Assembly: GCF_004028635.1 (NCBI RefSeq)
Contig: NZ_RQJW01000009.1
Location: forward strand, 310,001-374,000
DNA: 64,000 nt
Reading direction: 5' to 3'
From: Streptomyces cyaneus
Lineage (GTDB): Bacteria; Actinomycetota; Actinomycetes; Streptomycetales; Streptomycetaceae
In this document: piece by piece, positions 53,232 to 61,969 of the stretch
Position numbering within the stretch: position 1 is the stretch's first letter
Layout of the letters: the number at the start of each line of letters is the position of its first letter
Notes under the pieces: generated by a model
Told to the model about the DNA's origin: nothing
Seen by the model: the letters and a program-made list of their open reading frames with translations, nothing else
Databases searched by the model: none
Position numbers and translations under genes: made by a program

Positions 53232-53713
53232 TGTCGTGCCCAAGTCCGAGTGACGCACGGGCAGCGCGTGCGCGGGGTGCGCCCCCCCGGTCGCCCCGAT
53301 TCCCGCTCGGCGCACGCTTTCACGGCCCGATCCCCCCGAAGTTCCGCGCGCCGACAGCCCCCCCTTCCACCGCAGACGGAACCCGTCCGCCCTCAACCCG
53401 CGCTCCGAGCACGGCACATGCCGTACCCCGAGGACGCCGCCCGGCCGAACGCCGGGCTCCGGCCGGAGCGGCGCCCACCCGCGCCCGCCCGAACAGCGCA
53501 TCGGCGCCCGCCTCTTCGGGTTCGCCCCGGCACCCGCCTGACGCGGTGTCGGCAGTCGGCGGGCGCGCCTTCGCGGGCAGTTCCCTCAATTGGCCCGCGC
53601 GGCTCGCGGACCCCGTGGCCCTGACCCACGATGAAGCTCAGGGCCGAAACCCGCGTTCGCGCAGGTGAACAGGGACGGCCGCCGCTTGCTCCCGCGAAGG
53701 AAGGGTCCGCCGG
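53232..53713. other. 482-bp non-coding region upstream of the pigment operon
   Basis: The stretch is C-rich with several runs of six or more C and shows no frame with coherent codon bias. One 8-bp hairpin (53617-53624 with 53638-53645) lies near the end. It should contain the promoter of the pigment operon; whiE-type operons are driven late in sporulation, but I cannot identify a confident promoter. The ribosome-binding stretch GGAAGGAAGGG lies just before the first gene. Apparent frames here are shadows. Confidence 0.5.
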
Positions 53714-54823
53714 ATGACCACTTCGCCCTATACATCCCAGTCGGCATTCGACGGTTCCAGGATGCGCGTCATCCTGCTCGTCGATCTCCACGAAGGCGCC
53801 CAGCAAGAGTTCCTCGACGCGTACGAGCACATGCGTGAGCGAGTCGCGTCGGTTCCCGGTCACCTCGGTGACCAGTTGTGCCAGTCCCTGGAGAACCCGT
53901 CCCAGTGGGTCATCACGAGCGAATGGGCCACCGCCCCGCCGTACCTCGCCTGGGTGAACAGTGAAGAGCATCTCGAGACGGTCAGGCCCCTGCAGAGCTG
54001 CGTCCGTGAGCTGCGGTCGATGCGTTACGGCGTCGTCCGTGAGACCGGCCGGGCCCGCCCGGACGCCGGCGGACTCCAGACGGCCGTACGGGTGGGCGAC
54101 GGTGTGACACGCCACGCCCTGACCTTCACCGTCAAGCCCGGCTCCGAGTCCAAGGTCCACGAGATCCTGGCCGGCTACGCGCCGCCCCAGGCCCGCGTCG
54201 ACGACTCCACGCGGCTGCGCCGCACCACCCTGTTCATGCACGGCAACCGGGTCGTGCGCACCGTCGAGGTGGAGGGCGACCTGATGGCGGCGCTGCGCCA
54301 CGTCTCGCGCCAGCCCGAGGTACGGGCCGTCGAGGAGGCCCTCAATCCGCATCTGGAGCAGCACCGGGACCTGTCCGACCCCGAGTCCGCGCGGGCCTTC
54401 TTCGCCCGCGCCGCCATGCCGGCCGTCCACCACGTGGCACGCGGCGGACCGGATCCGGACGGCCTCACGCGGCACGCCCTGTACTACCCGGCCCGCGCGG
54501 GCTGCGGTATGGCGCTGGCCCGGCTGCTCTCCCAACAGGACGAGACCGCGGCCGCCGACCCGGCCGGCCCCGTGCACCGCAGCACCGTCTTCCAGCGGGA
54601 GGACATCGTCGTCCGCCTCATCGACGTACGCGGTGACCCCGAGACCGATCCGGTCGGGGCGCTCGGCATCCACGGCCCGCGCAAGGCCGCCGTACTGGCC
54701 CGGCTGCTCGACGGTGGCGCACTCGGCGTGGCGGGACCGCCCACGGGTGAGCGGGAGGCGACCCGCCTTCTGGCGCACGCCGACATGGCGCTGATCACCG
54801 ACCGCAGGGCTGCGCAGTCCTGA
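53714..54823 (+). CDS. SchA/CurD-like protein of a spore-pigment cluster (WhiE ORFI-type)
   Basis: The 369-residue protein is first in the pigment operon. It has an N-terminal antibiotic-monooxygenase-like ferredoxin domain (about 17-105) and two SchA/CurD repeats (about 125-235 and 245-350) with matching TRHALTFTVKPG and TRHALYYPARAG openings. The N-terminal domain is close to the stand-alone protein at 63235-63561: both carry PGHLG(E/D)QLC(R/Q)SL and TSEW. The family's role is unproven; it is needed for, or modifies, pigment formation. The aligned repeats argue for duplication within the gene. Confidence 0.88.
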   Translation: MTTSPYTSQSAFDGSRMRVILLVDLHEGAQQEFLDAYEHMRERVASVPGHLGDQLCQSLENPSQWVITSEWATAPPYLAWVNSEEHLETVRPLQSCVRELRSMRYGVVRETGRARPDAGGLQTAVRVGDGVTRHALTFTVKPGSESKVHEILAGYAPPQARVDDSTRLRRTTLFMHGNRVVRTVEVEGDLMAALRHVSRQPEVRAVEEALNPHLEQHRDLSDPESARAFFARAAMPAVHHVARGGPDPDGLTRHALYYPARAGCGMALARLLSQQDETAAADPAGPVHRSTVFQREDIVVRLIDVRGDPETDPVGALGIHGPRKAAVLARLLDGGALGVAGPPTGEREATRLLAHADMALITDRRAAQS

Positions 54824-54872
54824 CGGCACAGCGCAGGGACCAACACCCCACCGAACGACCTGGAGACAGACC

Positions 54873-55337
54873 ATGGAGAAGATGCGCCCGCGCGTCGTGG
54901 ACGTGAACGAGATCGAGCCCAACCGCAAGCGTGGTGGCGACCTGCGCACCCTGCTCACCCCTGTCACGGTGGGCGCCACGAGCGGCTTCATGGGCCTCGC
55001 CATCATGCGGCCCGGCGAACGCATCAGCGAGCACTACCACCCGTACTCCGAGGAGTTCGTGTACGTCGTCGAGGGCAGGCTGGAGGTCGACCTGGATGGC
55101 GAAACGTTTCCTCTCCGTGCCGACCAGGGCCTCATGATCCCCATCGACATGCGGCACCGCTTCCGCAACGTCGGTGACGAGGAAGCCCGGATGGTCTTCC
55201 ATCTGAGCCCGCTGGCCCCGAAGCCGAGCCTCGGCCACGTCGACACGGAGGCTCCGGAGATCAGCGACGACATCAAGCCGTACCCGCTCGTCCAGGAGGA
55301 GAGCGGGCGGCCCGAACGGCGCGGGGTCCTGTCGTGA
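54873..55337 (+). CDS. Cupin-domain protein (WhiE ORFII-type)
   Basis: The 154-residue protein has a conserved double-stranded beta-helix with metal-binding motif EHYHPYSEEFVYVVEG and second motif MIPIDMRHRFRNVG. In whiE, sch and cur clusters this gene lies just before the ketosynthase, and a role in cyclisation or oxidation of the polyketide is inferred. Its stop overlaps the KS-alpha start by four bases (GTGA). Confidence 0.92.
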   Translation: MEKMRPRVVDVNEIEPNRKRGGDLRTLLTPVTVGATSGFMGLAIMRPGERISEHYHPYSEEFVYVVEGRLEVDLDGETFPLRADQGLMIPIDMRHRFRNVGDEEARMVFHLSPLAPKPSLGHVDTEAPEISDDIKPYPLVQEESGRPERRGVLS

Positions 55338-56602
55338 CCCGGCGGGTGGCGGTGACCGGCATAGGCGTGGTCGCTCCGGGAGGCATAGGGGTGCCCGCGT
55401 TCTGGGACCTCCTCTCGGGCGGCCGTACCGCGACACGAGGCATCACCCTGTTCGACCCCGAGGGGCTGCGGTCCCGGATAGCCGCCGAGTGCGACTTCGA
55501 CCCGCTCGCCCACGGACTCGAACCCGAGCTGGTCGAACGCGCCGACCGGTACATACAGTTCGCCGTCGTCGCCGCGACGGAGGCCGTGACCGACAGCGGC
55601 GTCGACCTCGCCGCGGAGGACCCCTGGCGCGTGGCCGTGTCCCTGGGCAGCGCGGTGGGCGGCACGACCCGGCTGGAGCAGGACTACGTCCTGGTCAGCG
55701 AAGGCGGGCAGCGCTGGGACGTCGACCACCGCGCCGCGAACCCTTACCTGCACCGCGCCTTCTCGCCCAGCACGCTGGCGTCGGACGTCGCGGAGCGGTT
55801 CGGCGCCCAGGGGCCGGTGCAGACTGTCTCCACCGGCTGCACCTCCGGCCTCGACGCGGTGGGCTACGCCTTCCACACCATCGAGGAGGGCCGCGCCGAC
55901 ATCTGCATCGCCGGGGCGTCGGACTCGCCGATCTCCCCGATCACCATGGCGTGCTTCGACGCCATCAAGGCCACCTCGCCCAACAACGACGACCCCGAAC
56001 ACGCCTCCCGGCCCTTCGACGCCCACCGCGACGGATTCGTCATGGGCGAGGGCGCCGCCGTCCTCGTACTGGAGGAACTGGAGCACGCCCGTGCGCGCGG
56101 CGCGCACGTGTACTGCGAGATAGCCGGCTACGCCACCTTCGGCAACGCCTACCACATGACCGGGCTGACCAGTGAGGGACTGGAGATGGCCCGGGCCATC
56201 GACGCCGCGCTCGACCACGCGCGCGTGGACCCCTCCGACATCGACTACGTCAACGCCCACGGCTCCGGCACCCGCCAGAACGACCGTCACGAGACCGCCG
56301 CGGTCAAGAAGTCCCTCGGCTCCCACGCCTACGACACACCCATGAGCTCGATCAAGTCCATGGTGGGCCACTCGCTCGGGGCGATCGGCGCGATCGAGGT
56401 CGTCGCCTGTGTACTCGCCCTGGCCCGGCAGGTGGTGCCGCCCACGGCGAACTACGAGACCCCGGACCCCGAGTGCGACCTGGACTACGTACCGCGCACC
56501 GCACGCCCGCGCAGGCTCGACAACGTGCTCTCCGTGGGCAGCGGCTTCGGCGGTTTCCAGTCCGCGGTGCTCCTGACGGGGCCGGGTGGGAGGACGAAAT
56601 GA
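55334..56602 (+). CDS. Ketosynthase alpha of minimal type II PKS (WhiE ORFIII-type)
   Basis: This KAS-II-like subunit condenses malonyl-ACP units. The 422-residue protein has nucleophile Cys169 in VSTGCTSGLDAVGYA, and histidines in NAHGSGTRQND and SMVGHSLGAIGA, so it is catalytically complete. The GTG start overlaps the cupin stop. Its gene order, cupin then KS-alpha, CLF, ACP, aromatase, cyclase, is the signature of spore-pigment clusters rather than antibiotic clusters. The product is expected to be a long (about dodecaketide) aromatic polyketide, based on whiE. Confidence 0.96.
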   Translation: MTRRVAVTGIGVVAPGGIGVPAFWDLLSGGRTATRGITLFDPEGLRSRIAAECDFDPLAHGLEPELVERADRYIQFAVVAATEAVTDSGVDLAAEDPWRVAVSLGSAVGGTTRLEQDYVLVSEGGQRWDVDHRAANPYLHRAFSPSTLASDVAERFGAQGPVQTVSTGCTSGLDAVGYAFHTIEEGRADICIAGASDSPISPITMACFDAIKATSPNNDDPEHASRPFDAHRDGFVMGEGAAVLVLEELEHARARGAHVYCEIAGYATFGNAYHMTGLTSEGLEMARAIDAALDHARVDPSDIDYVNAHGSGTRQNDRHETAAVKKSLGSHAYDTPMSSIKSMVGHSLGAIGAIEVVACVLALARQVVPPTANYETPDPECDLDYVPRTARPRRLDNVLSVGSGFGGFQSAVLLTGPGGRTK

Positions 56603-57852
56603 GTGATAGTGGTATACGCCCCCGGCACACCGCCGTCACGGGGATCGGTGTGGTCGCGCCCAACGGCCTGCACGCGGACACCTACTGGAAGTCCGTCAAG
56701 GAAGGCGCGAGCGTACTCGACCGGATAACCCGGGAGGGCTGCGAGCACCTCCCGCTCCGCGTCGCCGGTGAGGTCCGCGGATTCGACCCGTCGGCGCTCA
56801 TCGAGGAGACCTTCCTCGTCCAGACCGACAAGTTCACCCACTTCGCCCTGGCTGCCGCCGACGCCGCCCTGCAGGACGCGGGGCTGAGCAGCACCGCCGC
56901 CGACTCCCCGTACTCCGTCGGCGTGGTCACCGCGGCCGGCTCCGGCGGCGGCGAATTCGGTCAGCGGGAACTGCAGAAGCTGTGGGGGAAGGGATCCCGG
57001 TTCGTCGGGCCCTACCAGTCCATCGCCTGGTTCTACGCGGCCAGCACCGGCCAGATATCCATCCGCAAGGGCTTCAAGGGCCCCTGTGGGGTGGTGGCCA
57101 GCGACGAGGCCGGCGGCCTGGACGCCGTCGCGCACGCCTCCCACGCCGTGCAGCGGGGAACGGACGTGGTCGTGGTCGGGGCGGCCGAGGCGCCGCTCGC
57201 CCCCTACTCGGGGGTCTGCCAGCTCGGATACCCCGAGCTCAGCACCGTCGAGGACCCGGCGCGCGCCTACCGTCCCTTCACCTCGGCGGCCTGCGGCTTC
57301 GTGCCCGCGGAGGGCGGTGCCGTGCTGATCGTGGAGGACCTGGAGCGGGCCCAGCGCCGTGCCGCGACCGTCCGGGCCACCGTGGCGGGGCACTCCGCCA
57401 CCTTCACCGGCGCCTCGCACTGGGAACAGTCACGGGAGGGGCTCGCGCACGCCATCCGCGGTGCCCTCGACGAGGCCGGCTGCGCACCGGAGGAGATCGA
57501 CGTGGTCTTCGCCGACGCGCTGGGCGTCCCGGAGGCGGACCGCGCCGAGGCCCTCGCCCTCGCCGACGCCCTCGGCCCGCACGGCACCCGGGTGCCCGTC
57601 ACGGCCCCCAAGACCGGCATCGGGCGGTCCTACTGCGGGGCACCCCTGCTGGACATCGCGGCCGCGGTGCAGGCCATGGAGCACGGGCAGATACCGCCGA
57701 CCCCGAACGTCTTCGACGTCTGCCACGACATCGACCTGGTGACCGCCACGGCGCGCCCGGCCGAGCTCCGCACGGCCCTGATCCTCAGCCGGGGACTCAT
57801 GGGCTCCAACTCGGCGCTCGTGCTGCGTGGCGCTCCGCTGGAAGGGCGGTGA
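56599..57852 (+). CDS. Ketosynthase chain-length factor (KS-beta, WhiE ORFIV-type)
   Basis: The CLF partners KS-alpha and sets chain length. The 417-residue protein is KS-like, but the nucleophile position is Glu170 in VASDEAGGLDAVAHA, where most CLFs have glutamine (SDQAGGLD). The glutamate may be normal for pigment CLFs. ATG 56599 overlaps the KS-alpha stop by four bases; the frame is open further upstream. A dispersed repeat with a hairpin follows and splits it from the ACP gene. Confidence 0.95.
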   Translation: MSDSGIRPRHTAVTGIGVVAPNGLHADTYWKSVKEGASVLDRITREGCEHLPLRVAGEVRGFDPSALIEETFLVQTDKFTHFALAAADAALQDAGLSSTAADSPYSVGVVTAAGSGGGEFGQRELQKLWGKGSRFVGPYQSIAWFYAASTGQISIRKGFKGPCGVVASDEAGGLDAVAHASHAVQRGTDVVVVGAAEAPLAPYSGVCQLGYPELSTVEDPARAYRPFTSAACGFVPAEGGAVLIVEDLERAQRRAATVRATVAGHSATFTGASHWEQSREGLAHAIRGALDEAGCAPEEIDVVFADALGVPEADRAEALALADALGPHGTRVPVTAPKTGIGRSYCGAPLLDIAAAVQAMEHGQIPPTPNVFDVCHDIDLVTATARPAELRTALILSRGLMGSNSALVLRGAPLEGR

Positions 57853-57936
57853 TCGACCGCGGGCCGGTGGGGGCTGGTCGCGCCCACGCGGCAGAGCCGC
57901 ATATCGACAGGGCCCCGCGCCCCTGAAGGGGCGCGG
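57853..57936 (-). repeat. Dispersed intergenic repeat, copy B (inside the PKS operon)
   Basis: This is the inverted counterpart of the copy at 2157-2233. A perfect 9-bp hairpin CCGCGCCCC-TGAA-GGGGCGCGG (57915-57936) is at the end away from the CLF gene. The copy begins directly at the CLF stop codon and fills most of the 149-base gap before the ACP gene, where it could lower ACP transcription or act as an attenuator. Confidence 0.85.
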
Positions 57937-58001
57937 TACCGCACCGGACTTCACCAGGGCCGCTCAGAACCCTCCGCACCCGCACGACAAGGAGAACGCG
58001 T

Positions 58002-58268
58002 ATGACCACCGAAGTCACCCAACTGACCGTCGGGGAACTGGCCACGCTGATGAAGCAGGCCGCCGGCGTGACCGTCGACCCGCAAGACCTCGAGAGCCGG
58101 GCGGACGCCCCCTTCGCCGAGTTCGGGCTGGACTCGCTCGGCCTCCTCGGCATCGTGGGCGAGCTGGAGAACCGGCACGGCCGGGCGCTCCCCACCGACG
58201 CGGAGCGCTGCAAGAGCCCCCGCGCCTTCCTCGACCTCGTCAACGGCGCACTCGCGACGGGAGCCTGA
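58002..58268 (+). CDS. Acyl carrier protein (WhiE ORFV-type)
   Basis: The 88-residue ACP has the phosphopantetheine serine in FAEFGLDSLGLLGIVGELE, typical of type II PKS carriers. ATG 58002 follows AAGGAG. It starts a second tight block (ACP, aromatase, cyclase) after the repeat-containing gap. Confidence 0.96.
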   Translation: MTTEVTQLTVGELATLMKQAAGVTVDPQDLESRADAPFAEFGLDSLGLLGIVGELENRHGRALPTDAERCKSPRAFLDLVNGALATGA

Positions 58269-58269
58269 A

Positions 58270-58728
58270 GTGGCCGGACACACGGAGAACGAGATCACCA
58301 TCGCCGCACCCGTCGACCTCGTCTGGGACATGACGAACGACCTGGACAGATGGCCCAAGCTGTTCAGCGAGTACGCGTCCTGCGAGGTGCTGTCCCGCGA
58401 GGGCGACAAGGTGACCTTCCGCCTGACCATGCACCCCGACGAGAACGGCAAGGTGTGGAGCTGGGTCTCGGAACGGGTCGCCGACCGAGAGAAGCTCATC
58501 GTCCGGGCCCGCAGGGTCGAGACCGGCCCGTTCGAGTACATGAACATCGTCTGGGAGTACGAGGAGACCCCCGACGGCACCCGGATGCATTGGACGCAGG
58601 ACTTCGCCATGAAGCCCGACGCCCCGGTCGACGACGCCGGGATGACCGACATCATCAACCGCAACTCGCCCATCCAGATGGCCCTCATCCGCGACCGCAT
58701 CGAGGAGGTCTCATGCACCACGCCCTGA
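58270..58728 (+). CDS. Aromatase/cyclase, SRPBCC fold (WhiE ORFVI-type)
   Basis: The 152-residue protein is a single TcmN-type START/SRPBCC domain (NEITIAAPVDLVWDMTND, WPKLFSEYASCEVL, GFxxMK-like FAMKPDAPVDD). Such enzymes direct first-ring cyclisation and aromatisation. GTG 58270 lies one base after the ACP stop. The 3' end overlaps the cyclase gene by 16 bases, which implies coupled translation. Confidence 0.94.
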   Translation: MAGHTENEITIAAPVDLVWDMTNDLDRWPKLFSEYASCEVLSREGDKVTFRLTMHPDENGKVWSWVSERVADREKLIVRARRVETGPFEYMNIVWEYEETPDGTRMHWTQDFAMKPDAPVDDAGMTDIINRNSPIQMALIRDRIEEVSCTTP

Positions 58729-59036
58729 TCGTCGCCAGGATGGCCCCGCAGTCGGCCCCGGACATCGCCGACGTCTTCGCGGACTCCGACCGCGGCGAAC
58801 TCCCGCACCTCGTCGGGGTGACCCAGCGCTCCCTGTTCCAGTTCGGCGATGTGTACATGCACTTCATCGAAGCCGAGCAGGACCCCGGACCAGCCATCGC
58901 GAAGGTGGCCGGGCACCCCGAGTTCGTCGACATCAGCAGGCGGCTGGAAGCGTTCGTCAGCCCGTACGACCCGCAGACCTGGCGGAGTCCGAAGGACGCG
59001 ATGGCGCGGCGCTTCTACCACTGGAAAAGGCACTGA
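58713..59036 (+). CDS. TcmI-family polyketide cyclase (WhiE ORFVII-type)
   Basis: The 107-residue ferredoxin-like cyclase begins MHHALIVARMAPQSA and has FQFGDVYMHFIEAEQDPGP, the family core. TcmI closes the later rings of tetracenomycin; a similar role is expected. ATG 58713 follows GAGGAGG and lies inside the aromatase gene. It ends the + strand operon just before a terminator. Confidence 0.94.
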   Translation: MHHALIVARMAPQSAPDIADVFADSDRGELPHLVGVTQRSLFQFGDVYMHFIEAEQDPGPAIAKVAGHPEFVDISRRLEAFVSPYDPQTWRSPKDAMARRFYHWKRH

Positions 59037-59082
59037 GCAGAGGAACAGAGCAGAGGCACTGAACGAAGACTGAACGAAGAAC

Positions 59083-59118
59083 GCCGCCGCCCGCGCTGAA
59101 CCAAGCGCGGGCGGCGGC
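59083..59118. terminator. Bidirectional terminator in the pigment cluster
   Basis: A perfect 15-bp stem (59083-59097 with 59104-59118, 6-base loop) lies between the convergent cyclase and amidohydrolase genes. An 11-base direct repeat (ACTGAACGAAG twice) lies just upstream near 59058-59080. Confidence 0.85.
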
Positions 59119-59148
59119 CTTCGGGCAGTGGCTTTCTCGTGCAGCCGG

Positions 59149-60114
59149 TCACCGACGCGCGAGCGCCGGCATCAGCCGCAGGGCGTTCTCCCGGTTGATG
59201 CCCTCGAGTTGCTCCGCCGAGAGGAACGGGTCGCTGTCCAGCGCGGGCGTCACGCTGTCGGCGATGACATGCGCGGGGGTGGGCGGCCAGTCCGTGCCGA
59301 AGAGAATGCGGTCGGGGTCCACCGTCGTCAGCAGGGTGGGCGTGGCCGAGGGGGACATGGGGCCCGCCGTGTCGAAGTAGAACCGGTGCAGGTAGTCACG
59401 GACCCGGCCGGGCTCGACGGCGGGGGTGATGCGCCCGCCGAAGAGTTCGAGCCGGGTGGCCATGTAGGGGAGGAAGCCTCCCCCGTGCGGCAGGATGAAG
59501 CTGAGGTTCGGATAGCGGTCCAGGGTGCCGTTCCTGATGAGGTTGATGGCCGCACGCGTGGTGTCCATGAGGAAGTCGCACACGAAGGGCGGCATGCCCG
59601 GCAGTCCCGCACCGCCGTCCTTCCCGGCCGGTACGTCCATGGGGTGCGTGCTGATGACCGCGGACCGGTCGTTCAGCTCCTGCAGGAGGCGGTCGTGCGA
59701 CTCGTCCCCGAGTACCGCGCCTTCCACGCTCGTCCGCGTGCTCACCCCGATGGCTCCGAGCTCGTCGAGGCCGTAGCGCACGCTCCACGAGGAGAGCTCC
59801 AGGTCGTCGAGGAACACGGGAGTGAAGAACGCGAAGCGCGCGGGGTGGCTCGCCACGACGTCGGCCGCCGCCCGCAGGGCGACGCGCGCGCTCTCCTGGC
59901 GCTCGGCACGCTCACGGAGCCGGCCCAGCATCGCGACGGTCATGACGGACGTGCCGATGCCGTTCTTGTCCATGACCTCCAGTGCCGTGTCCAGGTCCCA
60001 GCGTGTCCACCAGGGCAGCTTCTCGCGGTTGACCACCCCTCGTTCCTCCGCCCAGTCCAGCCAGGCGGGAGCAGTGAAGTGGTGGTGGACGTCGACGCGT
60101 CCGGAAAGGGCCAT
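59149..60114 (-). CDS. ACMSD-like amidohydrolase (putative aromatic decarboxylase)
   Basis: The 321-residue TIM-barrel protein belongs to the amidohydrolase-2 family whose members decarboxylate aminocarboxymuconate, 6-methylsalicylate and similar acids using zinc. Metal and catalytic residues are intact: HxH in VDVHHHFTA, His in VISTHPMDV, His in ILPHGGGFLPY and Asp in ILFGTDWPP. It follows the FAD hydroxylase gene on the same strand after 62 bases. This is not part of the classical whiE set. A decarboxylation of the polyketide acid is the natural guess; no substrate is shown. Confidence 0.88.
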   Translation of the reverse strand: MALSGRVDVHHHFTAPAWLDWAEERGVVNREKLPWWTRWDLDTALEVMDKNGIGTSVMTVAMLGRLRERAERQESARVALRAAADVVASHPARFAFFTPVFLDDLELSSWSVRYGLDELGAIGVSTRTSVEGAVLGDESHDRLLQELNDRSAVISTHPMDVPAGKDGGAGLPGMPPFVCDFLMDTTRAAINLIRNGTLDRYPNLSFILPHGGGFLPYMATRLELFGGRITPAVEPGRVRDYLHRFYFDTAGPMSPSATPTLLTTVDPDRILFGTDWPPTPAHVIADSVTPALDSDPFLSAEQLEGINRENALRLMPALARR

Positions 60115-60176
60115 AACAACGTCCTCGGTGTGGGTGGTTCAGCGGGGGTCGGGCAGGGCAGGGGGGCGGCGGAGCG

Positions 60177-61850
60177 TCAGCCGCGGCAGAGCACGGACTG
60201 CAGCACCTTCGTCAGCACGCGATCGGCGTCCGGCATCGCCGCGTCCGCTCGCCAGGCGACGAAACCGTCGGGGCGTACGAGTACGGCACCGTCCTCGGCC
60301 GTGCCGTGCAGCTCCGCCCAGTCGGCGTCCGGTTCGGGGGTGAGGTCGTGGTCGGGTCCCGTGCCCACGAGATACGCCTCGACCGGGACGCCCAGGCTCA
60401 GGGAGGCCTTCTCCACAGCGGTCCGCCACTTCTGCCCCCCGGACCCGGCGAGCAGCACGAAGGAACGCTCGTACAGGTCGAGCGTGGAGATCCTGCCGCG
60501 CCCTGTCATCACCCACATATGGGGCGCACGGCTCCCCGGCTCGCCGCCCAGCTGGAAGGCGTCGGGGACGATCGGCCGTTGCGCGGGGGCGTCCACCACC
60601 GCCGGGGACTCGTACCGGTAGCACAGGGCGACGGTCATCAGGTCCCCCGGGTCGTTGTTGCGTCCGGCGGCGGGACTGAATCCCGGGTGCTCCTCGTCGG
60701 CTGCCTGGACGCACGCCCGGGTGCCGGTCGCGAGGGCGACGGGCCGTCGTTCACGCTCGTAGGTGTCGAGCAACTCCATGCCCGCCCAACCGCGGAGCAC
60801 CGAGGCCAGTTTCCAGGCGAGGTTGTGGGCGTCCTGGATTCCGGTGTTGGAGCCGAACGCCCCGGTGGGCGGCATCTCATGGACCGCGTCGCCGGCCAGG
60901 AAGACCCGGCCCTCGCCGTAGCTGTCCGCGACCCGCTTCGACGCGTGCCAGGGCGCCCGCCCCGTGATCTCGACGTCGATGTCCTGGACGCCGACGGCGG
61001 CGCGGATGTGCGCCGTCAGCCTCTCGTCGGTGAAGTCCTCCAGCTCTTCGCCCCGGTCGGGATACCAGGGAACGTGGATCACCCACCGCTCCTCGTTGTC
61101 CACCGGCAGCAGCGCACCTTCGCCCTGGGGGTCGGTGACGTAGCAGACGACGAATCGTTTCTCTCCGACGTACTCCTTGAGCGTCCTGCTACGGAACGTG
61201 ACGCTGACGTTGTGGAACAGCTCGCCCGGCCCCGACTGGCCGATCCCCAGCTGGTTGCGGATGGGGCTCCTCGGGCCGTCGGCGGCCACCAGGAAGTCGG
61301 CGTTCACCGTGTAGGTCTCACCGGACTCCCGGTGCCGGATCCGGGCCTGGACGCCCTCGCCGTGCTGGGTGAAGGAGAGCATCTCCGAGTTGAAGCGGAT
61401 GTCGGCACCCTGCTCGGTGGCGTAGCTCAGCAGGACCGGTTCGAGATCGTTCTGGCTGCACAGGCACCAGTCCGAGGAGCTGACCCGGGAGACGTCCATG
61501 CCGCCGGAGATGTCCCCGACGATCCAGCGGCGCTGCTGCCCGGTGAGGGTGTCCACCTGGAGAATGCCGTCGTTTCCGGCGAGGGTGCGGGCCGCCTCCC
61601 GGATACGTGACTCCAGGCCGGCCGTCCGGTAGATCTCCATGGTGCGCACGTTGTTGCCGCGGCCACGCGGATGTGTCGATGTCGCGGCATGGCGCTCCAC
61701 GAGCATGTGCTCGATACCGAGGCGCCCCAGGAAAACCGAAGTGGAAAGACCCACCAGGGATCCGCCGACGATGAGAACTGGTACAGATTCCGCTTCGTGT
61801 CCGCTCACGTCGACGATGTTTACCAGGCCGGACTGCCACACACACGTCAT
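60177..61850 (-). CDS. FAD-dependent aromatic hydroxylase (WhiE ORFVIII-type)
   Basis: This class A flavoprotein hydroxylates polyketide rings. The protein has about 557 residues with FAD motif VLIVGGSLVGLSTSVFLG, DG motif VAADGPRSPIRNQLG, GD motif VFLAGDAVHEMPPTGAFG and a thioredoxin-like C-terminal domain. ATG 61850 is taken; GTG 61808 (543 residues) is equally plausible, and neither has a clear ribosome-binding site. It is transcribed away from the P450 gene, as in whiE where ORFVIII is divergent. Confidence 0.92.
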   Translation of the reverse strand: MTCVWQSGLVNIVDVSGHEAESVPVLIVGGSLVGLSTSVFLGRLGIEHMLVERHAATSTHPRGRGNNVRTMEIYRTAGLESRIREAARTLAGNDGILQVDTLTGQQRRWIVGDISGGMDVSRVSSSDWCLCSQNDLEPVLLSYATEQGADIRFNSEMLSFTQHGEGVQARIRHRESGETYTVNADFLVAADGPRSPIRNQLGIGQSGPGELFHNVSVTFRSRTLKEYVGEKRFVVCYVTDPQGEGALLPVDNEERWVIHVPWYPDRGEELEDFTDERLTAHIRAAVGVQDIDVEITGRAPWHASKRVADSYGEGRVFLAGDAVHEMPPTGAFGSNTGIQDAHNLAWKLASVLRGWAGMELLDTYERERRPVALATGTRACVQAADEEHPGFSPAAGRNNDPGDLMTVALCYRYESPAVVDAPAQRPIVPDAFQLGGEPGSRAPHMWVMTGRGRISTLDLYERSFVLLAGSGGQKWRTAVEKASLSLGVPVEAYLVGTGPDHDLTPEPDADWAELHGTAEDGAVLVRPDGFVAWRADAAMPDADRVLTKVLQSVLCRG

Positions 61851-61871
61851 ATGACGACCCGACCCATATGG
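61846..61871. promoter_or_regulatory. Paired palindromes in the divergent hydroxylase/P450 gap
   Basis: GTCATATGAC (61846-61855) and CCATATGG (61864-61871) are perfect palindromes whose centres are 17 bases apart. The first overlaps the likely hydroxylase start codon. They could be half-operators for one regulator of both directions; no -10/-35 set is convincing. Confidence 0.4.
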
Positions 61872-61969
61872 CTCAGTGCCGTTTGCGGCGCGGTGTCGCC
61901 CGGGAAACGGTGGCACTGACCGACGGAATCCGACCGCCGGAAATCCACGCCTACCCCGGGGATCCAGTC

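Noticed and set aside
53250..53668. Small + strand frames upstream of the pigment operon
   Set aside because: Arg/Pro-rich translations without similarity; they reflect the C-run composition of a promoter region.
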